Positions 1-8,884 of a stretch of 64,000 nt of DNA are shown here, one piece after another (position 1 is the stretch's first letter; the number at the start of each line of letters is the position of its first letter). The notes beneath the pieces were generated by a model that saw only the letters and a list, made by a program, of their open reading frames with translations, was not told where the DNA came from and ran no database searches. The stretch comes from Enterobacter sp. kpr-6 (GTDB taxonomy: Bacteria; Pseudomonadota; Gammaproteobacteria; Enterobacterales; Enterobacteriaceae), in NCBI RefSeq assembly GCF_900116015.1, contig NZ_FOYH01000005.1, positions 124,001 through 188,000 of the forward strand. Reading direction: 5' to 3'. Position numbers and translations under genes: made by a program.

Positions 1-5
1 GTTTT

Positions 6-165
6 CCCCCTCTCCCTCAGGGAGAGGGTCTGGCTTTTCTCCCTCTCCCCAAGGCAGTGAGCCGGGGTGAGGGTCTGCTTTTCCCCCTCTCCCTGAGGGA
101 GAGGGCCGGGGTGAGGGTTTGCTTTTCTCCCTCTCCCTGAGGGAGAGGGTCGGGGTGAGGGTGTG
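6..165. repeat. Cluster of REP-like palindromic repeats
   Basis: Four tandem copies of a short palindrome lie here. Arms CCCTCTCCCT and GGGAGAGGG are separated by 2 bases (first copy at 8-28), and the second copy is degenerate. Copies are joined by GGGGTGAGGG and CTTTTCTCC spacers. The same unit recurs near 23.5, 29.5, 37.3 and 41.1 kb, always between genes. It lies just downstream of loiP (minus strand), so it may protect the loiP mRNA 3' end or stop transcription. There is no transposase and no regular spacer, so it is neither an IS nor a CRISPR. Confidence 0.85.
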
Positions 166-175
166 CCTCAGCGGA

Positions 176-934
176 TTACTTAATCCCGTCCGCCGCCATG
201 CGTTCACGCACATGCTGCGCACGTGCTTCTGACGCCGGGTGGTCATCGAACATCGAGCTCTGGCGGCCCGCTTCCAGTTTAGACAGCTTCTCAAAGCTGG
301 TTGCCAGCCCGGTTGGGTTGATCCCACGCTTGCGCAACAGATCGTAAGAGTAGTCGTCCGCTTCCGATTCCTGGCGCTGCGAGAACTGAGAATTCACCAG
401 CTTCTCACCCAGATCGCCAAGCTGCGACTGCGACAGGCTGCCGACCACGCCACCCGCTGAGGCTGCGGCCACGCGCACGGCGTTGGTGCCCAGCGCAACC
501 TGCATCCCGCGCTTCACGTGACCAAGCGCCACGTGGCCCATTTCATGGCCGATCACCGCTTCCACTTCGTTGTCGTTCATCATGTCCATCAGGCCGCTGT
601 AAACGCGGATGCAGCCGTTCGCCATGGCGAAGGCGTTAACATCTTTCGCCACGTAAACCTTGTAGTTCACCGGCTGGCCATTGATCTCATTGCCGAGGGC
701 CGCAGAAATTTTGCTCAGGCGCTGGCTGTAGGTGCTGCTCGCCGGGGCAATCTGCGCTTTCCCGTCCATCTCTTTACAGGCTTCATCACTGAGGGCAATG
801 ACCTGCTGATCGCTTAATGAATAAGCCTGGAACGCCTCTGCGCCTGAGCTCATTAAGCCGTTTGAATCCATATTCTGACAACCGGTTAACGCCGTTGCGA
901 TACCCAGAGCAAGCAATGCTGAGCGAATCTTCAT
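176..934 (-). CDS. loiP: LoiP/YggG, M48-family outer-membrane lipoprotein metalloprotease
   Basis: The 252-residue protein has an N-terminal signal peptide ending in the lipobox LTGC (Cys19), so it should be lipid-anchored. The zinc-binding HEMGH motif lies at about residues 130-134. The downstream QESEADDYSYD stretch supplies the third zinc ligand (Glu) expected of M48 peptidases. In E. coli, LoiP is an outer-membrane protease produced at low osmolarity that works with BepA (YfgC). It is divergent from tktA, as in E. coli. Family assignment rests on the motifs, the length and the neighbour. Confidence 0.95.
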   Translation of the reverse strand: MKIRSALLALGIATALTGCQNMDSNGLMSSGAEAFQAYSLSDQQVIALSDEACKEMDGKAQIAPASSTYSQRLSKISAALGNEINGQPVNYKVYVAKDVNAFAMANGCIRVYSGLMDMMNDNEVEAVIGHEMGHVALGHVKRGMQVALGTNAVRVAAASAGGVVGSLSQSQLGDLGEKLVNSQFSQRQESEADDYSYDLLRKRGINPTGLATSFEKLSKLEAGRQSSMFDDHPASEARAQHVRERMAADGIK

Positions 935-1212
935 CTCTTATCTTCCGCAATGAATGATGCATATTTTTGATAATGTGCCCGCCGCCTGGGGCGGGGGTTC
1001 TGCGCTAAGTATAAAGAAGGAAACGATACGCGGGCGAGTGTTTGCGCAACCTGCGAGGCTGATCCAGAGATTTCTTAAACCGGCAAAAGGATGCTCCATA
1101 TACATGAGTTGCCGCTTGGGTTACATTGTTGGCACTTTTTTCCGGCGTAGCCCAAAACGCGCTGTAGTCAAGTCGCGGGGCGTGGCCTTTAACTATCCGA
1201 TCTGGAGTCAAA
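935..1212. promoter_or_regulatory. Divergent loiP/tktA promoter region
   Basis: This 278-bp gap separates the divergent loiP and tktA starts and must hold both promoters. A GGAG ribosome-binding site at 1204-1207 precedes the tktA ATG by 5 bases. Small open frames crossing it in both directions have no coding character. I could not assign -35/-10 boxes with confidence. Confidence 0.55.
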
Positions 1213-3204
1213 ATGTCCTCACGTAAAGAGCTTGCCAATGCTATTCGTGCGCTGAGCATGGACGCAGTACAGAAAGCCAAATCCGGTCATCCGGGTGCCC
1301 CGATGGGCATGGCAGACATCGCCGAAGTTCTGTGGCGCGATTTCCTGAACCATAATCCGCAAAACCCGGCCTGGGCTAACCGCGACCGCTTCGTGCTGTC
1401 CAACGGCCACGGTTCTATGCTGATTTACAGCCTGCTGCACCTCAGCGGCTACGATCTGCCGATTGAAGAGCTGAAAAACTTCCGCCAGCTGCACTCCAAA
1501 ACCCCGGGCCACCCGGAAGTGGGTTACACCGCAGGCGTCGAAACAACCACCGGCCCGCTGGGCCAGGGCATCGCTAACGCAGTCGGTATGGCGATCGCAG
1601 AAAAAACGCTGGCAGCGCAGTTTAACCGCCCGGGCCACGACATCGTTGACCATCACACCTACGCCTTCATGGGCGACGGCTGCATGATGGAAGGTATCTC
1701 CCACGAAGTCTGCTCGCTGGCCGGTACCCTGGGCCTCGGCAAACTGGTGGCGTTCTATGATGACAACGGCATCTCCATCGACGGTCACGTTGAGGGCTGG
1801 TTCACCGATGACACCGCAAAACGCTTTGAAGCCTACGGCTGGCACGTCGTGCGCGGCGTGGACGGTCATGACGCCGACGCCATCAAACGCGCCGTTGAAG
1901 AAGCGAAAGCCGTTACCGACAAACCGTCCCTGCTGATGTGCAAAACCATCATCGGTTTCGGTTCCCCGAACAAAGCCGGTACCCACGACTCCCACGGTGC
2001 GCCGCTGGGCGACGCAGAAATCGCACTGACCCGCGAGCAACTGGGCTGGAAACACGCGCCGTTTGAAATCCCGTCTGAAATCTACGCGCAGTGGGATGCC
2101 AAAGAAGTCGGCACCGCGAAAGAAAACGCCTGGAACGACAAATTTGCCGCCTACGCGAAAGCCTTCCCGCAGGAAGCCGCAGAATTTACCCGCCGTATGA
2201 AAGGCGAAATGCCGGCTGATTTCGACGCGAAAGCCAACGAATTCATCGCTAAATTGCAGGCGAATCCGTCCAAAATCGCCAGCCGTAAAGCCTCTCAGAA
2301 TGCCATCGAAGCCTTTGGCCCGCTGCTGCCTGAATTCCTCGGCGGTTCCGCTGACCTGGCACCCAGCAACCTGACCATCTGGTCTGGCTCGAAAGCAATT
2401 AACGAAGACGCTGCCGGTAACTACATCCATTACGGCGTGCGCGAATTCGGTATGACCGCCATCGCCAACGGCATCGCGCTGCACGGCGGTTTCCTGCCGT
2501 ACACTTCCACCTTCCTGATGTTTGTGGAATACGCGCGTAACGCGGTGCGTATGGCTGCGCTGATGAAACAGCGTCAGGTCATGGTCTACACCCACGACTC
2601 CATCGGTCTGGGCGAAGATGGCCCGACTCACCAGCCGGTTGAGCAGGTGGCTTCCCTGCGCGTAACGCCGAACATGAGCACATGGCGTCCGTGTGACCAG
2701 GTTGAATCTGCCGTGGCGTGGAAATACGGTGTTGAGCGTCAGGACGGCCCGACCGCGCTGATCCTCTCCCGTCAGAACCTGGCCCAGCAGGAACGTACCG
2801 AAGAGCAACTGGCAAACATCGCACGCGGTGGTTACGTGCTGAAAGACAGCGCTGCACAGCCTCAGGTGATCTTCATCGCCACCGGCTCTGAAGTTGAGCT
2901 GGCTGTTGGCGCATGGGAAAAACTGACCGCTGAAGGCATCAACGCGCGCGTGGTTTCCATGCCGTCTACCGATGCGTTCGACAAGCAGGATGCCGCTTAC
3001 CGCGAATCCGTGCTGCCGAAAGCTGTGTCTGCCCGCGTGGCCATCGAAGCGGGCATCGCTGACTACTGGTTCAAATATGTGGGCCTGAACGGTGCCATCG
3101 TTGGCATGACCACCTTCGGTGAATCTGCTCCGGCAGAGCTGCTGTTCGAAGAGTTTGGCTTCACCGTTGAGAACGTGGTGAGCAAAGCGAAAGAACTGCT
3201 GTAA
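1213..3204 (+). CDS. tktA: Transketolase A
   Basis: TktA transfers two-carbon ketol units between sugar phosphates in the non-oxidative pentose phosphate pathway, using thiamine diphosphate and a divalent metal. Its 663 residues equal E. coli TktA. The ThDP/metal motif GDG is at 154-156 with the DDNG segment near 183-186. The catalytic glutamate falls at residue 411 in GVREFGM, the position known from E. coli. The ATG at 1213 has a GGAG Shine-Dalgarno sequence 5 bases upstream. A rho-independent terminator follows the stop, so it is probably monocistronic. Together with rpiA, epd, pgk and fbaA it makes this window rich in central carbon metabolism. Confidence 0.98.
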   Translation: MSSRKELANAIRALSMDAVQKAKSGHPGAPMGMADIAEVLWRDFLNHNPQNPAWANRDRFVLSNGHGSMLIYSLLHLSGYDLPIEELKNFRQLHSKTPGHPEVGYTAGVETTTGPLGQGIANAVGMAIAEKTLAAQFNRPGHDIVDHHTYAFMGDGCMMEGISHEVCSLAGTLGLGKLVAFYDDNGISIDGHVEGWFTDDTAKRFEAYGWHVVRGVDGHDADAIKRAVEEAKAVTDKPSLLMCKTIIGFGSPNKAGTHDSHGAPLGDAEIALTREQLGWKHAPFEIPSEIYAQWDAKEVGTAKENAWNDKFAAYAKAFPQEAAEFTRRMKGEMPADFDAKANEFIAKLQANPSKIASRKASQNAIEAFGPLLPEFLGGSADLAPSNLTIWSGSKAINEDAAGNYIHYGVREFGMTAIANGIALHGGFLPYTSTFLMFVEYARNAVRMAALMKQRQVMVYTHDSIGLGEDGPTHQPVEQVASLRVTPNMSTWRPCDQVESAVAWKYGVERQDGPTALILSRQNLAQQERTEEQLANIARGGYVLKDSAAQPQVIFIATGSEVELAVGAWEKLTAEGINARVVSMPSTDAFDKQDAAYRESVLPKAVSARVAIEAGIADYWFKYVGLNGAIVGMTTFGESAPAELLFEEFGFTVENVVSKAKELL

Positions 3205-3220
3205 TCGCGTAAAAGTAAAA

Positions 3221-3248
3221 ACGGGTCGCAAAAGCGGCCCGTTTTTTT
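3221..3248 (+). terminator. tktA rho-independent terminator
   Basis: Arms ACGGGTCGC (3221-3229) and GCGGCCCGT (3233-3241) form a 9-bp stem with one G-T pair, and a run of seven Ts follows. It begins 17 bases after the tktA stop codon. Confidence 0.9.
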
Positions 3249-3501
3249 ATGCGTGACCTCACTAAAAAAGAGTTTGGCAAGCGCTTAAATGTGATTCGTC
3301 CTGCAAATATACTATTATTGTTTGTGTGGTTATTGAGCGTGGGATCACGTTTGTATTATTGCTTTTTTATAATTATTTGATTTTATTAGCCATCTAAAAG
3401 CATTTTTTGTTTTCCTCGCTATTTCCCCCGCATTGATTTTGCTTATTCCCGCGAGTATTTTATTTTCACCCAAACAGGGATATAAATCAGGGGGCATAAT
3501 G
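3249..3501 (+). promoter_or_regulatory. Promoter region of the cmt cluster
   Basis: This AT-rich 253-bp gap precedes cmtB. It contains the palindrome AAGCGCTT at 3279-3286, whose centre resembles LacI/GalR-type operators, and a CRP-like half site TGTGA at 3290-3294. GGGGG at 3490-3494 is a good ribosome-binding site for the ATG at 3502. The regulatory sites are weak pattern matches, not established. Confidence 0.4.
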
Positions 3502-3945
3502 ATGCGATTAAGGGATTATTTCCCGGATGGTGCTATTGCTATTGAAAATGCAGTAAAGGACTGGCAGCAGGCAATAGACTTTTCAATGGAAGCATTACTC
3601 AAACAACATTACATCACTCATGAATATATCGATGCGATAAAAGCATCAACGCTTAACCATGGCCCGTATTATATTCTTGCGCCCGGTGTGGCAATGCCTC
3701 ACGCCCGGCCTGAGAATGGGGCATTAAAAACCGGCCTTTCATTAGTACTGCTTAATCATTCAGTATTATTCCCGGCGTGCGATGAGCCCGTCAAATTACT
3801 TATTGGTTTATCAGCGGCAAATTCCGACGCGCATATCGGCGCAATCCAGGCGCTGAGCGAACTATTATGCGAAGAAGAAAATATCAACAGACTATTAACG
3901 GCCAATAGCGAAGCGCAACTCAGAAATATTATCGCCGAGGCGTAA
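3502..3945 (+). CDS. cmtB: CmtB, mannitol-type PTS EIIA component
   Basis: This 147-residue fructose/mannitol-family EIIA takes phosphate from HPr and passes it to the EIIB domain of CmtA. The phospho-accepting histidine is in the MPHARPE motif (His67). The length matches E. coli CmtB exactly if translation begins at the second ATG (3502), which sits 7 bases after a GGGGG ribosome-binding site; the ATG at 3499 is possible. An open frame reaches upstream to 3433 but lacks a good start signal. It is first in the cluster cmtB-cmtA-yggP-yggF-yggD-yggC. In E. coli the system is cryptic and its true substrate unproven. Confidence 0.93.
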   Translation: MRLRDYFPDGAIAIENAVKDWQQAIDFSMEALLKQHYITHEYIDAIKASTLNHGPYYILAPGVAMPHARPENGALKTGLSLVLLNHSVLFPACDEPVKLLIGLSAANSDAHIGAIQALSELLCEEENINRLLTANSEAQLRNIIAEA

Positions 3946-3975
3946 TAACTCTCTTCCCTACAGGATATTATTATT

Positions 3976-5364
3976 ATGGAAAATAAGTCTGCTCGTGCAA
4001 GAATCCAGGCTTTTGGCGGCTTTTTAACCGCGATGGTGATCCCCAATATCGGCGCATTTATTGCGTGGGGATTTATCACCGCGCTCTTCATTCCCACAGG
4101 CTGGCTGCCCAATGCGCATTTCGCCAAAATTGTCGGCCCCATGATCACCTATTTACTGCCGGTGATGATCGGTTCGACAGGTGGCGCGCTCATCGGCGGT
4201 AAACGTGGCGCGGTAATGGGCGGTATCGGCACGATTGGGGTCATTGTCGGCGCGGATATCCCAATGTTTTTAGGGGCGATGATCATGGGGCCATTAGGCG
4301 GCCTGCTGATTAAGCATATTGATAAAGCATTAGAGCATCGTATTCCCGCCGGTTTTGAAATGGTGATTAACAACTTCTCGCTGGGGATTGCCGGGATGGT
4401 GTTATGCCTGCTGGGATTTGAAATCATCGGCCCGGCGGTGCTGATTGCCAACAACATGGTCAAAGAGAGCATTGAAGCACTGGTTCACGCCGGATATTTA
4501 CCGCTGCTCTCGGTCATTAATGAACCGGCGAAAATCCTGTTCTTAAATAATGCCATCGATCAGGGTGTGTATTATCCGCTGGGGATGCAGCAGGCTTCCG
4601 AGCACGGTAAATCCATCTTCTTTATGGTGGCCTCAAATCCCGGCCCCGGTTTAGGTCTGCTTCTGGCGTTTACCCTTTTTGGTAAAGGCATGAGTAAGCG
4701 CTCTGCGCCGGGCGCGATGATTATTCATTTCCTCGGCGGCATTCATGAGCTTTATTTCCCCTACGTTCTGATGAAGCCGCTGACGCTTATCGCCATGATT
4801 GCAGGCGGTATGTCAGGCACCTGGGTCTTTAATTTACTGGATGGCGGCCTGGTGGCCGGGCCAAGTCCGGGATCGATTTTTGCGTATCTGGCCTTAACGC
4901 CGAAGGGGGGTTTCCTCGCTACCCTGGCAGGGGTCACCACCGGCACGCTGGTCTCTTTTGCGATCACCTCGTTTATTTTGAAAATGGAAAAACAGGCAGA
5001 TGCTGAGGGCGAAGATGAATTTTCGCAGTCAGCGAGCGCAGTCAAAACCATGAAACAAGAGGGCGCATACGCAGCTCACCGTATTACCCGCATCGCGTTT
5101 GTTTGCGACGCCGGAATGGGCTCCAGCGCAATGGGCGCAACCACTTTCCGCAAGCGTCTGGAAAAAGCAGGAATGGTGCTGAACGTGCAGCACTACGCCA
5201 TAGAAAACGTGCCGCAGGATGTGGATCTGATTGTGACGCACGCCAGTCTGGAAGAGCGCGTTAAACGCGTAAGTCAAACGCCACGGGTGCTGATTAATAA
5301 TTACATCGGCGATCCACAGCTTGATGTTCTGTTTACCCAGTTAACCGCTGAAAATAAAAAATAA
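3976..5364 (+). CDS. cmtA: CmtA, mannitol-type PTS EIIBC permease
   Basis: The 462-residue inner-membrane EIIC domain is followed by a cytoplasmic EIIB domain starting near residue 370. The phosphocysteine lies in FVCDAGMGSSAMG (Cys377), the classic MtlA-type EIIB active site. The hydrophobic EIIC half contains the conserved NEPAKILFLNN stretch. The length equals E. coli CmtA. The absent EIIA domain is supplied by CmtB, encoded 30 bp upstream. Together they should import and phosphorylate a hexitol or a similar polyol, which YggP could oxidise. Confidence 0.94.
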   Translation: MENKSARARIQAFGGFLTAMVIPNIGAFIAWGFITALFIPTGWLPNAHFAKIVGPMITYLLPVMIGSTGGALIGGKRGAVMGGIGTIGVIVGADIPMFLGAMIMGPLGGLLIKHIDKALEHRIPAGFEMVINNFSLGIAGMVLCLLGFEIIGPAVLIANNMVKESIEALVHAGYLPLLSVINEPAKILFLNNAIDQGVYYPLGMQQASEHGKSIFFMVASNPGPGLGLLLAFTLFGKGMSKRSAPGAMIIHFLGGIHELYFPYVLMKPLTLIAMIAGGMSGTWVFNLLDGGLVAGPSPGSIFAYLALTPKGGFLATLAGVTTGTLVSFAITSFILKMEKQADAEGEDEFSQSASAVKTMKQEGAYAAHRITRIAFVCDAGMGSSAMGATTFRKRLEKAGMVLNVQHYAIENVPQDVDLIVTHASLEERVKRVSQTPRVLINNYIGDPQLDVLFTQLTAENKK

Positions 5365-5377
5365 TGCCGGAGTCAAA

Positions 5378-6655
5378 ATGAAAACTAAAGTTGCTGCCAT
5401 TTATGGCAAGCGGGATATCCGTATTCGTGAGTTTGAACTTCCCCCTATTACCGATAATGAGTTATTAGTCAGCGTTATTTCGGACAGCGTATGTTTATCC
5501 ACCTGGAAAGCAGCACTGTTAGGCAGCGATCATAAACGCGTGCCGGATGATTTAGAAAACCATCCGGTAATTACCGGTCATGAATGCGCAGGCGTTATTG
5601 TTGAAGTGGGCAAAAATCTAACCGGGAAATATAAAAAAGGGCAGCGCTTTGTTTTACAGCCTGCCATGGGGTTGCCGAGCGGATATTCCGCCGGTTACAG
5701 CTATGAATATTTTGGCGGCAACGCCACGTATATGATCATCCCGGAACTGGCGATTAATTTAGGTTGCGTATTGCCCCTGCACGGCTCCTATTTTGCGGCG
5801 GCGTCACTGGCTGAACCGATGTGCTGCATTATTGGGGCCTATAACGCCAATTATCACACCACGCCTTATGTCTATGAGCACCGGATGGGAATTAAGCCCG
5901 GCGGCAATCTGGCGCTGTTAGCCTGCGCCGGGCCGATGGGGATCGGGGCCATTGATTACGCGATTAATGGCGGCATAAAACCTGCGCGCGTGGTGGTGGT
6001 AGATATCGACGAAAAACGGCTGGCGCAGGCCCGCACGCTGTTGCCCGTTGAGCAGGCGGCAGCGAAAGGCATCGAGCTGATTTATGTTAATACGCAGGGG
6101 ACGGAGAACCCCACGGCGATGCTTCGCGCGCTGACTGACGATGCCGGCTTTGATGATGTGTTTGTTTACGCCGCCGTACCTGCGGTGCTGGAGATGGCCG
6201 ATGAACTGCTGGCGGAAGATGGCTGCCTGAACTTCTTCGCGGGCCCGACGGATAAACATTTCAAAGTCCCGTTTAACTTTTACAACGTGCATTACAACAG
6301 CACGCACGTGGTGGGTACCTCTGGCGGCTCCACCGACGATATGAAAGAGGTCATTGCATTGAGCGCATCCGGCCAGCTTCAGCCCTCTTTTATGGTCACG
6401 CACATTGGCGGCCTTGATGCGGTGCCGGAAACGGTGCTGAACCTGCCGGACATTCCGGGCGGCAAAAAGCTTATCTATAACGGCGTCACCATGCCGCTGA
6501 CGGCGATTGCCGATTTTGCTGAAAAAGGCAAAACCGACCCGCTGTTTAAAGCGCTGGCGGAGTGCGTCAGCGACACGCACGGCATCTGGAATGAACGGGC
6601 AGAGAAAACGCTGCTGGCGCACTTTAACGTTTATACCGGGGAGGATACGCAATGA
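5378..6655 (+). CDS. yggP: YggP, zinc-type alcohol dehydrogenase family protein
   Basis: A 425-residue medium-chain dehydrogenase-like protein, the same length as E. coli YggP. It shows a GHECAGVIVEVG stretch typical of the catalytic domain of zinc alcohol dehydrogenases, and a Rossmann segment (ACAGPMGIGAIDYA, then VVVVDIDEKRLAQA). It resembles L-sorbose-1-phosphate reductase-type enzymes, so a sugar-phosphate or polyol-phosphate substrate delivered by CmtAB is the likely role (inference). The start has a CGGAG ribosome-binding site. The stop overlaps the start of yggF (ATGA), so the two are translationally coupled. Confidence 0.9.
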   Translation: MKTKVAAIYGKRDIRIREFELPPITDNELLVSVISDSVCLSTWKAALLGSDHKRVPDDLENHPVITGHECAGVIVEVGKNLTGKYKKGQRFVLQPAMGLPSGYSAGYSYEYFGGNATYMIIPELAINLGCVLPLHGSYFAAASLAEPMCCIIGAYNANYHTTPYVYEHRMGIKPGGNLALLACAGPMGIGAIDYAINGGIKPARVVVVDIDEKRLAQARTLLPVEQAAAKGIELIYVNTQGTENPTAMLRALTDDAGFDDVFVYAAVPAVLEMADELLAEDGCLNFFAGPTDKHFKVPFNFYNVHYNSTHVVGTSGGSTDDMKEVIALSASGQLQPSFMVTHIGGLDAVPETVLNLPDIPGGKKLIYNGVTMPLTAIADFAEKGKTDPLFKALAECVSDTHGIWNERAEKTLLAHFNVYTGEDTQ

Positions 6656-7623
6656 TGTCACTGGCGTGGCCGCTGCTGCGCATCACGGAACAGGCGGCGC
6701 TCGCCGCCTTTCCACAAACCGGGTGCGGCGACAAAAATAAAATCGACGGTCTGGCGGTCACCGCCATGCGCAAGGCGATGAACACCGTCGCCATGCAGGG
6801 GCGGGTGGTGATCGGTGAAGGGGAAATCGATCGTGCCCCGATGCTCTACATCGGTGAAGCGGTCGGCACAGGCAGCGGGCCCGCGGTGGATATCGCCGTC
6901 GATCCGATAGAAGGTACACGGATGGTGGCCATGGGGCAAAGCAACGCGCTGGCGGTGATGGCGTTTGCGCCCCAGGGAAGCCTGTTTCATGCCCCGGATA
7001 TGTACATGAAAAAGCTGGTGGTGAATCAGCGGGCGCGCGGGGTGATTGATCTTACTCAGCCGCTGGATGAAAACCTCAGGCGCGTGGCGAACGCTCTCGG
7101 CAAACCGCTGGAGTCACTGCGCATGGTGACGCTGGATAAACCGCGTATGCACGCCGCCATTGCGCAGGCGAAGCAGCTCGGCGTTAAAGTTTTCGCGCTG
7201 CCGGATGGCGACGTGGCGGCCAGCGTGCTGACCTGTCAGCACGATAATACCTTTGACCTGATGTACACCATCGGCGGTGCGCCGGAAGGGGTGATCTCCG
7301 CCTGTGCCGTCACGGCGCTCGGGGGCGATATGCAGGCGGAACTGATCGATTTTAGTGAGGCTAAAGGCAACACGCCTACCTGTCGGGAAATCGCGCGCAA
7401 TGAGCGTCGCCGCTGCGCCAGCATGGGCGTTGAGGTCAATCGCATTTACACCCTGAATGAACTGGTGAAGCACCACGACGTTCTGTTTTGTGCGACGGGC
7501 GTGACCGATGGCGAACTGCTTAAAGGCGTTCATGAATACCAGGGGAGGGTGAAAACGCAGACATTACTCATCAATGGCGCAGACCGAACGTGTAATATAA
7601 TAGATTCCCTGCATGGCTGGTGA
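6652..7623 (+). CDS. yggF: YggF, class II (GlpX-type) fructose-1,6-bisphosphatase
   Basis: A 323-residue paralogue of GlpX. It has the metal and phosphate motifs of the lithium-sensitive phosphatase fold: GEGEIDRAPMLYIGE near residues 47-61 and DPIEGT near 84-89. E. coli YggF (321 residues) hydrolyses fructose 1,6-bisphosphate. Sitting in a PTS/dehydrogenase cluster, it probably balances the hexose-phosphate pool created by uptake. The ATG overlaps the yggP stop by 4 bases. Confidence 0.93.
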   Translation: MMSLAWPLLRITEQAALAAFPQTGCGDKNKIDGLAVTAMRKAMNTVAMQGRVVIGEGEIDRAPMLYIGEAVGTGSGPAVDIAVDPIEGTRMVAMGQSNALAVMAFAPQGSLFHAPDMYMKKLVVNQRARGVIDLTQPLDENLRRVANALGKPLESLRMVTLDKPRMHAAIAQAKQLGVKVFALPDGDVAASVLTCQHDNTFDLMYTIGGAPEGVISACAVTALGGDMQAELIDFSEAKGNTPTCREIARNERRRCASMGVEVNRIYTLNELVKHHDVLFCATGVTDGELLKGVHEYQGRVKTQTLLINGADRTCNIIDSLHGW

Positions 7624-7638
7624 TCTAACGAGAAACGA

Positions 7639-8148
7639 ATGACGACGCTGACAGAAGACGACGTGCTGGAGCATCTGGACGCTCAGGAGGATTTACTCTC
7701 CTTTATGACCGCCGCGAATGAGATGTTGCTGCGGGCAATCCGGCAGTTTTTGCCGTCGTTATTCGTTAATAATGATGCCGAAATCGTTGAATACGCAGTA
7801 AAACCGCTGCTGGCGCAAAGTGGGCCGCTTGATGATATTGATGTGGCGTTACGCCTGATTTATGCGCTGGGTAAAATGGATAAATGGCTGTATGCCGACA
7901 TTACCCATTTTTCTCAGTTCGGACAGTATCTGGCAGAACAGGCGTGCGCGCCGGGTTATACCGATGAAATAACCTGGGATTTTATCAGCAATATTAACAG
8001 CATAACGGCTAACGCAACGCTCTATAACGCGCTGAAATCCATGAAGTTTGCGGATTTTGCCGTCTATTCAGAAGTGCGTTTTAACGCCACTACCAAAACA
8101 GCGCTGGCGCTCGCGGTAACGACGATCATAAAGGAACTCACGCCGTGA
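7639..8148 (+). CDS. yggD: YggD, MtlR-family regulator
   Basis: A 169-residue protein resembling the mannitol operon repressor MtlR: mostly helical, no classical helix-turn-helix visible, ending just before yggC. MtlR proteins modulate mannitol operon expression without a recognisable DNA-binding motif. Its place beside a mannitol-type PTS (cmtBA) supports control of this cluster. It overlaps the GTG start of yggC by 4 bases, so the two are co-translated. Confidence 0.88.
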   Translation: MTTLTEDDVLEHLDAQEDLLSFMTAANEMLLRAIRQFLPSLFVNNDAEIVEYAVKPLLAQSGPLDDIDVALRLIYALGKMDKWLYADITHFSQFGQYLAEQACAPGYTDEITWDFISNINSITANATLYNALKSMKFADFAVYSEVRFNATTKTALALAVTTIIKELTP

Positions 8149-8846
8149 AATTAACGCTGACGATCAACGGGCTGGCAACGCAGGCCACATGGGACGATCG
8201 TGAAATAGAACACCTCCACAAGCCGCTGCTCAGGCGGCTGGCAAACATAGATTCCGATCACCGGACCATTATCTTTCTCAGCGCGCCGCCGGGGACGGGG
8301 AAATCCACCCTCACGGCGTTCTGGGAATATCTCTGCGCACAAGACTCAACGCTGCCTCAACTCCAGGCGCTGCCGATGGATGGTTTTCATCACTATAACG
8401 ACTGGCTGGAGGCGCATCAGCTCAGAGGGCGCAAGGGCGCGCCGGAAACCTTCGACGTGGATAAACTGGTACAAAACCTGCGGCAAATTCGCGCAGGTGA
8501 TGGGGGCTGGCCGCAATATGACCGCCAGCGCCACGATCCGGTGGAATCGGCGATCCCGGTTTCTGCCCCGCTGGTTATCGTGGAGGGAAACTGGCTGCTG
8601 CTTGACGATCCACGCTGGGATGCCGTGCGAAAATATTGTGACTTTTCTCTTTTTATTCATGCTCCGGAGGCGGCGTTAAAAGCGCGGCTGGTGGCGCGAA
8701 AAATCGCCGGGGGATTAACCCGCGAGCAGGCAGAAGATTTTTATCAGCGCACGGACGGGCCAAACGTCCGCAAGGTGTTAACCCAAAGCCTTGCAGCCGA
8801 TGTCACGTTACAGATGGATGCCGACGGGCATTTATATTCGGCGTAG
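8145..8846 (+). CDS. yggC: YggC, P-loop kinase of the uridine/pantothenate kinase-like superfamily
   Basis: A 233-residue protein with a Walker A loop SAPPGTGKST at residues 46-55, a substrate segment MDGFHHYND and a VIVEGNWLLLDD strand. These are hallmarks of PanK/uridine-kinase-type small-molecule kinases. The substrate is unproven; a sugar or polyol from the same cluster is reasonable. The GTG start at 8145 overlaps the yggD stop. It is the last gene of the cluster, followed by a hairpin shared with the convergent mannosidase gene. Confidence 0.9.
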   Translation: MKLTLTINGLATQATWDDREIEHLHKPLLRRLANIDSDHRTIIFLSAPPGTGKSTLTAFWEYLCAQDSTLPQLQALPMDGFHHYNDWLEAHQLRGRKGAPETFDVDKLVQNLRQIRAGDGGWPQYDRQRHDPVESAIPVSAPLVIVEGNWLLLDDPRWDAVRKYCDFSLFIHAPEAALKARLVARKIAGGLTREQAEDFYQRTDGPNVRKVLTQSLAADVTLQMDADGHLYSA

Positions 8847-8858
8847 AAGATGTGCTTT

Positions 8859-8880
8859 CGCCCGGCAGCCTTGCCGGGCG
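8859..8880. terminator. Bidirectional hairpin between yggC and the GH38 gene
   Basis: Perfect 9-bp arms CGCCCGGCA and TGCCGGGCG enclose the loop GCCT. It lies in the 38-bp gap between two convergent genes. The T-tract is short on both sides, so it may be a REP-type element as well as a terminator. Confidence 0.65.
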
Positions 8881-8884
8881 TGTT

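Noticed and set aside
6-165. Possible CRISPR array in the repeated GGGAGAGGG sequence
   Set aside because: Units vary in spacing and orientation, there are no unique spacers of equal length, and no cas genes are present. They are REP-like palindromes.
954-1280. Small open frames upstream of tktA on both strands
   Set aside because: They cross the divergent promoter region, overlap the tktA start and show no coding pattern.
1219-3231. 670-codon open frame on the minus strand
   Set aside because: It is antisense to tktA over its whole length. High third-position GC makes such shadow frames common, and it has no recognisable domain or start signal.
3433-3501. N-terminal extension of CmtB
   Set aside because: No ribosome-binding site before the upstream start; the ATG at 3502 gives the exact length of known CmtB and has GGGGG upstream.
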